Shown here: in pieces, positions 8,927 to 17,314 of the stretch
How the letters are laid out: each line of letters opens with the position of its first letter
Position numbering within the stretch: the stretch's first letter is position 1
Source: Pirellulales bacterium
GTDB lineage: Bacteria > Planctomycetota > Planctomycetia > Pirellulales > Thermoguttaceae
NCBI GenBank assembly: GCA_020846145.1
Contig: JADLEL010000170.1
Coordinates: 16,687 to 80,686 of the forward strand
Length of the DNA stretch: 64,000 nt
Reading direction: 5' to 3'
The notes under the pieces: model-generated
The model's input: the letters and a program-made list of their open reading frames with translations, nothing else
What the model was told of the DNA's origin: nothing
Databases searched by the model: none
Made by a program: the position numbers and the translations under genes

Positions 8927-9931
8927 TTATACTTCTTTGGCGTTGATCCACGACATCAGCTTGCGAAGCTGGCGGCCGACTTCCTCGACCTGATGTTGCC
9001 GTTCCTTGCGCCGCAGGGCCTTGAAGGCCGGGGCATTGGCCTTGTTTTCCAGAATCCATTCCCGGGCGAAACTGCCGTTTTGGATTTCGCCCAAAATCTT
9101 TTTCATTTCGGCCTTGGTCTCGTCGGTGATGATTCGCGGGCCGCGGCTGTAATCGCCGTATTCGGCGGTGTTCGAGATGCTGTACCGCATATAGTTCAGC
9201 CCCCCTTGGTAGATGAGATCGACGATGAGCTTCACCTCGTGGACGCACTCGAAATAAGCCATTTCGGGCTGGTAGCCGGCTTCGACCAGGGTCTCAAAGC
9301 CGGCTTTGATCAGCGCGCAAAGCCCGCCGCAAAGCACGACCTGTTCGCCGAAGAGGTCGGTTTCGGTCTCTTCGGCAAAGGTGGTCTCGATCACGCCGCC
9401 CCGCGTGCCGCCGATCCCCTTGGCGTAGGCTAGGCCGATCTTAAGAGCGTCGGGCGCCGCGCCATCGAGCAAGCCGATGAGGCAGGGAACGCCCGCACCG
9501 CGTGCGTACTCCGACCGCACCAGGTGGCCGGGGCCTTTCGGCGCGACGAGGATCACCGATACGCCCTTGGGCACGTCGAATTGGCCGAAATGGACGTTGA
9601 ATCCGTGCGAACAGACGACCACGTTGCCCGGCGAGAGGTTGTCGCGGATCTGGCCGCGGAAGATATCGGCCTGAAGTTCGTCGGGCAGGAGGATGGTGAT
9701 GATATCGGCCTTTTTCACCGCTTCCGGCGTGGGAATCGGCTGAAAGCCGTCCTTGACCGCCTGTTCGTAATTCGGCGTGCCGGGTAACTCGGCCACGATC
9801 ACCGTGCAGCCGCTGTCGCGAAGGTTTTGCGCGTGGGCGTGCCCTTGCGAGCCGTAGCCCAAAATGGCGATGGTCTTGTTTTTCAAGAGCGCGACGTCGG
9901 CGTCTTTGTCGTAATAGATTTTGGCGGGCAT
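8927..9931 (-). CDS. ilvC: Ketol-acid reductoisomerase
   Basis: The 334-residue class I enzyme converts 2-acetolactate (or 2-aceto-2-hydroxybutyrate) to the dihydroxy acid with NADPH and magnesium, the second common step of valine, leucine and isoleucine synthesis. The Rossmann motif [13 protein letters not shown] starts at residue 25. The knotted C-terminal domain has the metal-binding ETDLFGEQ segment. AAGGAACG a few nt before the ATG is a good ribosome binding site. It lies 60 bp downstream of ilvH on the same strand, so the two are probably co-transcribed. The C-terminus (MSWINAKEV) is intact but abuts an IS256 remnant. Confidence 0.97.
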   Translation of the reverse strand: MPAKIYYDKDADVALLKNKTIAILGYGSQGHAHAQNLRDSGCTVIVAELPGTPNYEQAVKDGFQPIPTPEAVKKADIITILLPDELQADIFRGQIRDNLSPGNVVVCSHGFNVHFGQFDVPKGVSVILVAPKGPGHLVRSEYARGAGVPCLIGLLDGAAPDALKIGLAYAKGIGGTRGGVIETTFAEETETDLFGEQVVLCGGLCALIKAGFETLVEAGYQPEMAYFECVHEVKLIVDLIYQGGLNYMRYSISNTAEYGDYSRGPRIITDETKAEMKKILGEIQNGSFAREWILENKANAPAFKALRRKERQHQVEEVGRQLRKLMSWINAKEV

Positions 9932-9991
9932 TTTTTCGTTCCTTTTTATTTATCGGGGGCAACGATCTGCCCCCGGTGTATTCACCGGGGG

Positions 9992-10480
9992 CTAAATGTC
10001 TTTCTGGCATCCGCGGACCATGGCGATGCGCCCGGTGCGCGCGAGTTCGAGGATGCCGAAGGGACGCATGAGTTCGATGAACGCTTCGATTTTCTTCTCG
10101 GGGCCGGAGATTTCGACCATCACGGCGTCGGGCGAGACATCGACGATGCGGCCGCGGAAGATATCGGCAAGTTCGCCGATCTTACCCCTCATGTCGGGTG
10201 GCGCGGCGATTTTAATCAGCATCAAGTCGCGCTCCACGTGCTCGTGGGAACTGATATCGTCAACCTGCACTACCGTGATGATCTTTTCGAGTTGCTTGCG
10301 AACTTGCGATAATACGTTGTCGTCGCCGACCACGACGAAGGTCATCCTCGACAATTGGGGGTCTTCGGTTTCCCCCACAACGAGGCTGTCGATGTTGTAA
10401 CCGCGGGAGGCCAGCATCCCCGAAATATGGGAGAGCACTCCGGGCACGTTCTGGACCAATGCCGACAACACATGTCGCAT
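9992..10480 (-). CDS. ilvH: Acetolactate synthase small (regulatory) subunit
   Basis: The 162-residue protein is the regulatory subunit of acetohydroxyacid synthase, which mediates valine feedback. It has an N-terminal ACT domain (HVLSALVQNVPGVLSHISGM) and the usual C-terminal region (FGILELARTGRIAM). I chose the start at 10480 because TTTTGAGGTAAATGAT supplies a Shine-Dalgarno and the family begins just there; an upstream in-frame ATG at 10588 would add residues without homology. The catalytic large subunit (ilvB) is not in the window. It precedes ilvC by about 60 bp, and a G/C-rich hairpin (GGGGGC ... GCCCCC) lies between them. Confidence 0.95.
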   Translation of the reverse strand: MRHVLSALVQNVPGVLSHISGMLASRGYNIDSLVVGETEDPQLSRMTFVVVGDDNVLSQVRKQLEKIITVVQVDDISSHEHVERDLMLIKIAAPPDMRGKIGELADIFRGRIVDVSPDAVMVEISGPEKKIEAFIELMRPFGILELARTGRIAMVRGCQKDI

Positions 10481-10925
10481 ATCATTTACCTCAAAATACC
10501 GTAAACGGGTCATTCTAATGCCCGGTAGGGCATCCAACAAGAGCCGGACCGGCGAAATAGGTTCGACTTGCAAAGGGGCATGTTTCAAATGTAGGACAGG
10601 TTTCCAACCCGTCTTTTGATGCAGAGATGGTTTTACGAGAAATCCAATGACAGGTTGGAAACCGGTCCTGCGAAAGAACGGGATTTTGAACCATACCCCA
10701 AAAAGTCGAAAAAGCCGAAGCGCGGCAATATGCGCAAGATAAATAAAGAGTATTGATATCGCAGAATTATCCGGTTGTGTTTTTTGGGGCGACTTTTCGG
10801 ATTTTAACGGTTATTCCTGCATTACGGGGCAATTCTAGCCGATTAGGGTTTGGACAGATTGCTATAACCGCCCGATTCTCGCGCTTTGGCATCCAAAACG
10901 CGGAGAATTCAAGGAGGATTATCTG
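10481..10925. other. Intergenic gap with repeat R5
   Basis: The 445 bp between the divergent ilvH and BBP7 genes hold a palindromic repeat at 10591-10674 and otherwise AT-richer sequence without a gene. Both genes must take their promoters from here, but no convincing -35/-10 pair was found. Confidence 0.6.
10591..10674. repeat. Palindromic repeat R5, copy 1
   Basis: The arms GGACAGGTTTCCAACC and GGTTGGAAACCGGTCC are separated by about 45 bp containing GATGCAGAG. A second copy with the same arms and a similar spacer (GACGCAGATTAATG) is at 41667-41750, and a half copy (GGATAGGTTTCCAATCCG) is near 34827. Confidence 0.85.
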
Positions 10926-12386
10926 GTGAAAACGGTAATGAAGCAGCTTTTGGCGTATTTTGTCGGGATTGGCTTGTTGGGAGCCACGTTGGCGCATGCC
11001 CAACAGCGGTACGTTCCCAATGCGCTTTCCCCGTCGCAACTTGCTCCGAGATATCGCGATGCCCTGCGGATCGCCCAGCAACCGATGTCCGCGGCGCAAC
11101 CGACGTTGCCATCTCCTCCTCAGCCGGTGGGCTCCGCGATCGGGAATGGCACGTCTCCTGCAACCGGTCCTCATGTCCCGCAAAGCGGAACCGAAGGGGA
11201 TTTTAGCGCTGGCTTTCCCGGCATGACCCCCAACGGGCAGCCGGCCAATCCCATGCCGCCGCAAATGCAGGGCGTCGAGACGGGCCTGTGGGACGGATGC
11301 GAGGGGGGCACTTGCTGCGCGGAATGCGGCGGCGGCTATTGCCAACCGCCCTTGTGGTTCACCAACCAAAGCGTACGCTTCATCGGCCGCAGCCAACCGC
11401 GGTTGAAGGCTTTGGCGCGGGTGCCGGAAGCGATCTTCGGCACAACTTTGATAACTCAAAAGGATATATTCAACAACCGCTCGGCGAATTACGACGTTGC
11501 CCCCGGATATTATGTAACGATCGGCCGCTACTTGGGGCGGGACTCCCAAGACCGGGACGATTTTCTGGAATTCACCTATTGGGGCATGAATTCCTGGAAC
11601 GATTCGGCCTACGTCAATAATGAACTGCTCGTGCCCGATCCCACGGCGCCGCAGATCGGAGTAGGGATTATGAACAGCCCCTTTCCCAAGGAAGTAGGTG
11701 GATTCAATCGCGCGACTAAGGAAAGCATCGACATCCACAGCGAAATGCACAATTTCGAGTGGAATTTGCGGTTGCGCCCGCGCGGGCGGCCCGATCAACT
11801 CGTCATGCAGCCCAACGGCCGCTGGAAGCGCGAATGCACGCCCGGCGCGTACATGTCGTATCTGGCCGGCATCCGCTTCATGACCATCGACGACGGCATC
11901 AATTGGAACGCGAGTGGCGAGATCGTCAATACGCAGACTAACCAGCGTTTCGCCACCTCCGGCAACTACAACAACCGCACCGAAAACAATCTGCTGGGCT
12001 TGCAGATCGGCGCGGACCTGATCTTCCGCCGCTGCAAGTGGTCGTGGGGCGTTCACTCGAAGGTCGGCCCCTACGTCAATTATGCGCGGGGCGTGCAAAA
12101 CATTCGAAATCAAGCCGCGGGCGATCCCTTCTCGTTCGTCGCTCTCGACAATCATTTTAGCGCCACGAAACAGGAAGTCGCGATCGTCGGCGAAGTGGGC
12201 TTCGAGGCGAACTACAAATTCACGCCGAACATGACCGGGCGCGTGGCGTTCGATTTCATGTGGATCAGCGGCCTCGCCCTGGCTCCCGAACAATTCCAAT
12301 TCACCGCCACGCCCGTAAACTTCATCAACATGAACGGCAACATCTTCTCCGAAGGATTGACGTTGGGGCTTGAGTGGAGTTGGTAA
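10926..12386 (+). CDS. BBP7-family outer-membrane beta-barrel protein
   Basis: The 486-residue protein has a signal peptide (LLAYFVGIGLLGATLAHAQ) followed by a Pro-rich linker and a Cys cluster (CEGGTCCAECGGGYC, about residues 120-140). The rest alternates like a beta-barrel: YMSYLAGIRFMTIDDG, LLGLQIGADLIFR, VGEVGFEANYKFTPNMTGRVAF and a terminal LGLEWSW. This matches the BBP7 family, which is abundant in planctomycetes. I chose the GTG at 10926 because AAGGAGG stands 8 nt before it; the ATG at 10938 is an alternative. Its function is unknown; the location is most likely the outer membrane. The gene stands alone and its 3' end meets a truncated gene on the other strand. Confidence 0.85.
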   Translation: MKTVMKQLLAYFVGIGLLGATLAHAQQRYVPNALSPSQLAPRYRDALRIAQQPMSAAQPTLPSPPQPVGSAIGNGTSPATGPHVPQSGTEGDFSAGFPGMTPNGQPANPMPPQMQGVETGLWDGCEGGTCCAECGGGYCQPPLWFTNQSVRFIGRSQPRLKALARVPEAIFGTTLITQKDIFNNRSANYDVAPGYYVTIGRYLGRDSQDRDDFLEFTYWGMNSWNDSAYVNNELLVPDPTAPQIGVGIMNSPFPKEVGGFNRATKESIDIHSEMHNFEWNLRLRPRGRPDQLVMQPNGRWKRECTPGAYMSYLAGIRFMTIDDGINWNASGEIVNTQTNQRFATSGNYNNRTENNLLGLQIGADLIFRRCKWSWGVHSKVGPYVNYARGVQNIRNQAAGDPFSFVALDNHFSATKQEVAIVGEVGFEANYKFTPNMTGRVAFDFMWISGLALAPEQFQFTATPVNFINMNGNIFSEGLTLGLEWSW

Positions 12387-12510
12387 ACGACTCGTTTCGA
12401 GGAGTTGCCGCGGGCGGCGCCAATCCGCCCATGACCGCGGCGGGGGCATCGACCTCGTGCAGCAATTGCCAGATCCGGCGCAGCGTGGCGATCAGCCATT
12501 CAGCCGCCAT
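12325..12510 (-). pseudogene. Truncated nucleotidyltransferase N-terminal fragment
   Basis: The first 30 residues (MAAEWLIATLRRIWQLLHEV then DAPAAVMGGLA) look like the N-terminus of a DNA polymerase beta-type nucleotidyltransferase, in which APAAVVGGLAL is the start of the NTP-binding strand. Homology stops about 12418, after which the frame runs into non-homologous residues and then antisense to the end of the BBP7 gene. The catalytic D-x-D is lost. The start codon overlaps the stop of the small upstream gene by 11 nt (ATGGCGGCTGA), so it was the second gene of a coupled pair. Confidence 0.6.
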
Positions 12511-12751
12511 GTCCGCCTCCGCGCTTGGTCAATTCTTCGGCAAGATGGATCAACATGAGGTCGTGTTCTCTCATGTGGTCTTCGTACCATTGCCGATACG
12601 ACGCCCGCAGATCACCGTCGGGTTCGATTTTCCGCCGCAATCCGGCCAGTAAAAATTGCTCGCCGGCGTCAAGGGCATCGCACCATTGGGCGATGCGCAT
12701 CGCCGGCGCGTCGTTTTTCGTTGCGGTAGGCAAGAGGCACGGTTGGTTCAT
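12500..12751 (-). CDS. Small helical protein, partner of truncated nucleotidyltransferase
   Basis: The 83-residue product (MNQPCLLPTATKN ... RIAQWCDALDAGEQFLLAG ... YRQWYEDHMREHDLMLIHLAEELTKR) is charged and helical. The start at 12751 lies just 2 nt after the Rrf2 stop. Its stop overlaps the ATG of the nucleotidyltransferase fragment. I know no named family; the arrangement suggests it once worked with the nucleotidyltransferase. Whether it is still useful after the loss of its partner is unknown. Confidence 0.6.
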   Translation of the reverse strand: MNQPCLLPTATKNDAPAMRIAQWCDALDAGEQFLLAGLRRKIEPDGDLRASYRQWYEDHMREHDLMLIHLAEELTKRGGGHGG

Positions 12752-12753
12752 AT

Positions 12754-13188
12754 CTAAATGTGATACATCCGCTCGTCCTGCTCCTTGACGCGCTCGAGCA
12801 ATTCGGCGAGGCTGATGTTCTGCAGCATTTGCCGCTCCATGGCGGCGACATCCTGCCAAGCCTTAAGCAACACTTGCACGGCGGGCGAATCGGGCGAGGC
12901 GCTGCTGGTTTTGCCGTTTTCTTCGGCCGTGCCGTCGATCACTTCCATGACGTGTCCGAGCGATACTTCTTGCGGCGGTTTAATGAGCTGATAGCCTCCG
13001 GCCGCGCCGCGCACGCTGGCCACCAGGCCCGCGCCCTTGAGCTGCAAGAGAATCTGCACCAGAAATCGCGGCGGAATGGCGTGGCGCTCGGCGATGCGGC
13101 GAATCCGCACCGGTTCGCCGGATCCATATTGCGATGCCAACTCCAGCATTGCAATGCACGCATATTCGGTTTTGGCGGAGATTTTCAT
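12754..13188 (-). CDS. Rrf2-family transcriptional regulator
   Basis: The 144-residue protein is an Rrf2-type winged-helix regulator: MKISAKTEYACIAMLELA opens the domain, RIRRIAERHAIPPRFLVQIL is the helix-turn-helix, and ASVRGAAGGYQL is the wing. Members sense iron-sulfur clusters, nitric oxide or cysteine status. This one lacks the three conserved cysteines of IscR (its only Cys is near residue 11), so canonical cluster binding is unlikely. The C-terminal stretch (LLERVKEQDERMYHI) is helical and could dimerise. It heads a minus-strand run with two small genes. Confidence 0.92.
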   Translation of the reverse strand: MKISAKTEYACIAMLELASQYGSGEPVRIRRIAERHAIPPRFLVQILLQLKGAGLVASVRGAAGGYQLIKPPQEVSLGHVMEVIDGTAEENGKTSSASPDSPAVQVLLKAWQDVAAMERQMLQNISLAELLERVKEQDERMYHI

Positions 13189-13575
13189 GGTTCGACTTCC
13201 GAAAAAAGTTTGGATGAAAGTTGATCTTCCCTGAGACGGAACACCTCCCCTAGGGATGCGAATGTAATGCCCCCTTGAAATAATATTCTCCCTTCATAAT
13301 CATACATACCCATGTAATTATACGGTTTTTTATGAACAATGACAAGTATCGTGGAATAAGTCGCGACTTTTTTATGAAATAAGCCGGCTAAACCAATCCA
13401 TTAGAGCAATATCATTCCACCATCATGTTGGGTATGTGCAGTTCGATTCAGCAAATTATATCATTGTACGGCCAGGAATCATGATGCCGGGTCGATGCGC
13501 CCCCCCTGAATTGGGGTGAGATCGTCCTACTTGACCATTTCTGGCGCAAACGGCAATATGGGGGTTTGATTTTTT
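13189..13575. other. AT-rich intergenic region
   Basis: This stretch between the Rrf2 gene and the R1 repeat is notably AT-rich with homopolymer runs. No gene or clear promoter pair is visible. Confidence 0.5.
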
Positions 13576-13780
13576 GTAAGCGTTCACGCCCCGGTCGGGG
13601 ACTGGTCCATTTTTCGGCGGGAAAACGTATTTTGTGGACAAACGGTAAGCCGAAAACATGGACCTGTCCCCTTCCCGCGGCGCGAGGGGGACAGTCCCAT
13701 TTTCGCGGCGATTTAGCATTTTTACGGCACCATCATCTTTTGCGCCGCGAAAATCGGGACAGTCCCCTGTGAACGGATAC
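13576..13780 (-). repeat. Nested palindromic repeat R1, copy B (full length)
   Basis: This 205-bp full copy runs in the opposite orientation to copy A, from GTAAGCGTTCACG to GTGAACGGATAC. Both internal hairpins are present: GGGGACTGGTCCATTTTTCGGC against GCCGAAAACATGGACCTGTCCCC, and GGGGGACAGTCCCATTTTCGC against GCGAAAATCGGGACAGTCCCC. Confidence 0.9.
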
Positions 13781-13835
13781 GATTTTTTTATTATTGACCT
13801 GCTAGACACTTAAAAAGTACAAAACCAGGTGGAAA

Positions 13836-15335
13836 ATGAGCGAAAAGTCCTATCTCGCGGTGGATATGGGCGCATCGAGCGGGCGGCACGTGCTGGGCCG
13901 GTTCGACGGAAAAACCTTGAACTTGGAGGAAGTTTACCGCTTTGAAAACGGTCCCGTCGAGGTTGGCGGCAGCCTGTATTGGAATTTGCTCGGACAGTGG
14001 ACGCACGTGCAAAATGGGTTGCGCGCGGCGGGAGCGCGGCGGGGCGGGAAAGTCTCCAGCGTCGGCGTCGATACTTGGGGCGTCGATTTCGGACTGCTGG
14101 GGCGCAACGACGAACTGTTGGGGCATCCTTACCATTATCGCGACGCCCGCACCAACGGCATCATGGAACGGGCGTTCGCGCTCGTTCCCCGCGAGGAAAT
14201 CTTCCGCCGCAGCGGACTGCAATTCATGCAGTTCAACACGCTCTTCCAATTGCTGGCGATGAAACACCGCGATTCGCCGCTGCTCGACGCGGCCGAAACG
14301 ATGCTGATGATGCCCGACCTCTTCCATTGGCTCTTGACCGGCGAAAAATGCAACGAGATGTGCGAAGCCAGCACGACGCAGTTTTACGATCCGGCCGCCG
14401 GCGATTGGGCGTGCGATCTCTTGGAAAAATTCGGCCTGCCGACGAAGATTCTCGGCCGAATCGCGCAGCCCGGCACGATCCTCGGTCCGCTGCGAACGAA
14501 ATTGGCCGACGAGATGGGACTCTCCGGAATGCAAGTGGTTTTGCCCGGCTCGCACGATACGGCCAGCGCCGTGATGGCCGTTCCCGCCGCGAGCAAGCCG
14601 GGCGCGCGGCCCGATTGGTGCTACATCAGCCTGGGCACCTGGGCCTTGATGGGCATCGAGTCGCCGCGGCCGGTCATCACCGCGCAGGTCGCCGGACTGA
14701 ACTTCACGAACGAAGGCGGCGTGGGCGGCGCCACCAGGCTGTTGAAAAACATCACCGGATTGTGGCTCGTGCAGGAATGCCGCCGGGCGTGGAACCGGTC
14801 GGGCGAAAACTTGCATTGGGAGGATCTCAACCGCCTGTGCGCGGCGCACCAACCGTTAAAATCGTTCGTCAATCCCGACGCGCACGATTTTCTCGCCCCC
14901 GCCGATATGCCCGAAGCCATCCGCGGCTTCTGCCAAAGGACCGGCCAAACCGTCCCCGGCGATAAGGGCGGCGTGCTGCGGTGCGCGCTCGAGAGCATCG
15001 CCATGAAATTCCGGCAAGTGCTCGGCTATTTGGAGGAACTTTCCGGCGGGCGGATCGAGACCATTCATCTCGTCGGCGGCGGCATCCAGAACAAACAGCT
15101 ATGCCAGGCCGCGGCCGATGCCTGCGGACGCCGCGTGGTGGCCGGCCCGATCGAAGCCACCGCCACCGGCAACGTGATGATGCAGGCCGTCGCCGCCGGC
15201 GACGTGGCTTCGATCGCCGAAGCCCGCGAGGTCATCCGCCGCAGTTTCAGCGTCGAGGTCTATGAGCCGCAAAGCACCGCCGCCTGGGACGAAGCGTACG
15301 AGCGGTTTTTGAAAGTGGAACAAAGCCCAGTTTAG
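13836..15335 (+). CDS. rhaB: Rhamnulokinase
   Basis: The 499-residue FGGY-family kinase phosphorylates L-rhamnulose to L-rhamnulose 1-phosphate. The N-terminal DMGASSGRHVLGRFD is the rhamnulokinase form of the phosphate-binding loop. VGVDTWGVDFGLL and YISLGTWALMG are the other family marks, and HLVGGGIQNKQLCQAAADACG is the adenosine-binding region. It lies just after an R1 repeat and before a small membrane protein. Rhamnose isomerase and aldolase genes are not in the window, so the rest of the pathway is elsewhere. CAGGTGGAAA before the ATG is the ribosome binding site. Confidence 0.95.
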   Translation: MSEKSYLAVDMGASSGRHVLGRFDGKTLNLEEVYRFENGPVEVGGSLYWNLLGQWTHVQNGLRAAGARRGGKVSSVGVDTWGVDFGLLGRNDELLGHPYHYRDARTNGIMERAFALVPREEIFRRSGLQFMQFNTLFQLLAMKHRDSPLLDAAETMLMMPDLFHWLLTGEKCNEMCEASTTQFYDPAAGDWACDLLEKFGLPTKILGRIAQPGTILGPLRTKLADEMGLSGMQVVLPGSHDTASAVMAVPAASKPGARPDWCYISLGTWALMGIESPRPVITAQVAGLNFTNEGGVGGATRLLKNITGLWLVQECRRAWNRSGENLHWEDLNRLCAAHQPLKSFVNPDAHDFLAPADMPEAIRGFCQRTGQTVPGDKGGVLRCALESIAMKFRQVLGYLEELSGGRIETIHLVGGGIQNKQLCQAAADACGRRVVAGPIEATATGNVMMQAVAAGDVASIAEAREVIRRSFSVEVYEPQSTAAWDEAYERFLKVEQSPV

Positions 15336-15358
15336 CCCCCGCGTCCACGCGGGGGGCT
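15334..15358. repeat. GC-rich hairpin at the rhaB stop codon
   Basis: AGCCCCCGCG TCCA CGCGGGGGGCT forms a 10-bp or longer stem that overlaps the rhaB stop codon. A near-identical hairpin lies at 15852-15873, on the other side of the small membrane-protein gene, so the two bracket that gene. There is no T-run, so a role as terminator is uncertain. Confidence 0.75.
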
Positions 15359-15391
15359 TGCGACTGCAAATCCCCATCAGACGCGGATATC

Positions 15392-15736
15392 ATGACCGAT
15401 CCGGGAATCTGGCTCTACCGGTTGCTGGCCTTGACGATCATCGATCCCGATCAAAAATCGTGGGGGATCGTCTATTCTTGTTACGTAGGTTTCAACGCGT
15501 TCGAGGCCTGCGCCTGGTTTTGCTTCGGCCTGTTCGTCGCGGGAAGGTTTTTCGCGCGGCGAAAGACTTGGTACGAAATCCTCTATGCGCTCTCCTTCCT
15601 CGCGTTCGGCATTTCCGATCTGATGGAAATCCACCGAACGACGGTCGGTTTATTGTTGACGAAGGGAATCATTCTCGCTTCCATCCTGGCATGCAGAAAA
15701 GTTGTGCTCCAATTCTATCCGCAATGGAAGTTCTGA
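15392..15736 (+). CDS. Small inner-membrane protein of unknown function
   Basis: The 114-residue protein has three hydrophobic stretches consistent with membrane helices (SWGIVYSCYVGFNAFEAC, WFCFGLFVAGRFF, and LYALSFLAFGISDLME) plus a fourth weaker one (TTVGLLLTKGIILASI). It has no recognisable motif. It follows rhaB by 56 bp on the same strand but is bracketed by GC hairpins, so it may be an independent unit. Codon use is like its neighbours. Confidence 0.6.
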   Translation: MTDPGIWLYRLLALTIIDPDQKSWGIVYSCYVGFNAFEACAWFCFGLFVAGRFFARRKTWYEILYALSFLAFGISDLMEIHRTTVGLLLTKGIILASILACRKVVLQFYPQWKF

Positions 15737-15851
15737 ATGACTTTGGGTATGATGGATTCGCATGAAATCGCACCGCGGTATGAATTTGCCGATCGGCGTC
15801 GGTCGTGGGCATGGCAGCGGGGCGAATGGGAACGATATTGTAAAACGGCAA

Positions 15852-15873
15852 CGCCCCCGCGTGGACGCGGGGG
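15852..15873. repeat. GC-rich hairpin, second copy
   Basis: GCCCCCGCG TGGA CGCGGGGGC is the inverted counterpart of the hairpin at 15334-15358. Confidence 0.75.
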
Positions 15874-15922
15874 CTAAACTATTCACTGCTTACTATCCCC
15901 CATCCCCTATCCCCTCCCCCCT

Positions 15923-16969
15923 ATGATCAACGTCGGCATGGCAGGCATCGGTTTCATGGGCATGATGCATTATCTTGCCTACCAAAAAGTTCGCGGGGCG
16001 AAAGTCCGCGCGATCTGCGAGCAAGACCCCAAGCGACTGGCGGGCGATTGGCGGACGATCCAAGGCAATTTCGGCCCGCGGGGAGAGTTAATGGACCTCT
16101 CCGGCATCGCCAAGTATGCCGATCTGGACGAGTTGATCGCCGATCCGGGCCTCGACATGATCGACATCTGCCTGCCGCCTGCGCGGCACGCCGAGGTCGC
16201 CATTGCCGCGCTGAAGTCCGGCAAGCACGTTTTTTGCGAAAAGCCGATCGCGCTCAAAGCCGCCGACGGCAAACGCATGGTCGAGACCGCCCGGCAGTGC
16301 GGCAAACTGCTCATGATCGGGCACGTGCTGCCGTTCTTCCCCGAATTCAACTTCGCCTACAAGGCCATTATCGGCGGCAAGTACGGCAAGCTGCGGGGCG
16401 GGCATTTCAAGCGGATCATCGCCGATCCCGCGTGGCTGCCCGATTTTTTCAATCCCGACAAAGTCGGCGGGCCGATGCTCGACTTGCACATCCACGACGC
16501 GCATTTCATCCGCCTGTCATGCGGCATGCCGCGGCAGGTGCAAAGCGTGGGCACGATGCGCGGCGACGTGGTCGAGCGGTTCTCCACGCAGTTCCTCTTC
16601 GACGATCCCGGACTGATCGTAACCGCCGCCGGCGGCGTCACTGCCCAGCAGGGGCGGCCCTTCACGCACGCTTACGAAATCTACTTGGAAGGGGCGACGC
16701 TGCTGTTCGATTACGCCGGATTGCCCAAAGTCGGCGACGCGCTCACGCCGGTTACGGTGCTCCTGGAGAAGGGCAAGGTGGAACGGCCGAAAATCGGCGG
16801 CGGCGACGCCCTGGCCCCGTTCGCCGCCGAGCTTGCCGAAGTCGTCCGCTCGGTGAGCAACGATACGCCCTCGCCGATCTTGAGCGGCGACCTCGCCCGC
16901 GACGCACTCGCGCTCTGCTTCAAGCAGACCGAATCGGTGCGGAAGGGGAAGCCGGTGAAAATACGGTAA
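15923..16969 (+). CDS. Gfo/Idh/MocA-family NAD(P)-dependent oxidoreductase
   Basis: The 348-residue protein has an N-terminal Rossmann fold (INVGMAGIGFMGMMHYLAY) and the signature FCEKPIAL about residue 105, whose Lys is catalytic in this family. A C-terminal alpha/beta domain follows (GGPMLDLHIHDAHFIR contains the conserved Asp and His). Members act on myo-inositol, glucose-fructose and many derivatives; the substrate cannot be told from sequence. Its position near rhaB suggests a role in sugar catabolism, but that is inference. The start follows a C-rich stretch with no strong Shine-Dalgarno. Confidence 0.9.
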   Translation: MINVGMAGIGFMGMMHYLAYQKVRGAKVRAICEQDPKRLAGDWRTIQGNFGPRGELMDLSGIAKYADLDELIADPGLDMIDICLPPARHAEVAIAALKSGKHVFCEKPIALKAADGKRMVETARQCGKLLMIGHVLPFFPEFNFAYKAIIGGKYGKLRGGHFKRIIADPAWLPDFFNPDKVGGPMLDLHIHDAHFIRLSCGMPRQVQSVGTMRGDVVERFSTQFLFDDPGLIVTAAGGVTAQQGRPFTHAYEIYLEGATLLFDYAGLPKVGDALTPVTVLLEKGKVERPKIGGGDALAPFAAELAEVVRSVSNDTPSPILSGDLARDALALCFKQTESVRKGKPVKIR

Positions 16970-17091
16970 GCTCGCTGATCATCCAAGTATTTTTCCCCTC
17001 TCCTTTCGGGAGAGGGGAGGAATAATCGGACAGCCACCAATGGGAATTGACGCCATTGCAACTCCTCCGGTCACTAATGCAAACAATCTCG

Positions 17092-17296
17092 GTAACCGTT
17101 CACAGGGGACTGTCCCGATTTTCGCGGCGCAAAAGATTATGGTGCTCTAAAAGCGCTTAATCGCCGCGAAAATGGGACTGTCCCCCTCGCGCCGCGGGAA
17201 GGGGACAGGTCCATGTTTTCGGCCTACCGTATGTCCACAAAATACGTTTTTACGCCGAAAAATGGACCAGTCCCCGACCGGGGCGTGAACGCTTAC
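17092..17296 (+). repeat. Nested palindromic repeat R1, copy C (full length)
   Basis: A full 205-bp copy in the same orientation as copy A, between two convergent genes. Ends are GTAACCGTTCAC and GTGAACGCTTAC. It fills most of the 345-bp gap 16970-17314. Confidence 0.9.
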
Positions 17297-17314
17297 CAAT
17301 CTCGAAACTCCGGG

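Noticed and set aside
13456..13809. Minus-strand frame inside R1 copy B; similar frames at 39469-40032, 39740-40231 and 57091-57279
   Set aside because: They are translations of the R1 repeat (for example FSAYR.STKY..PKNGPVPDRG) and occur in each copy; no start site or family supports them.
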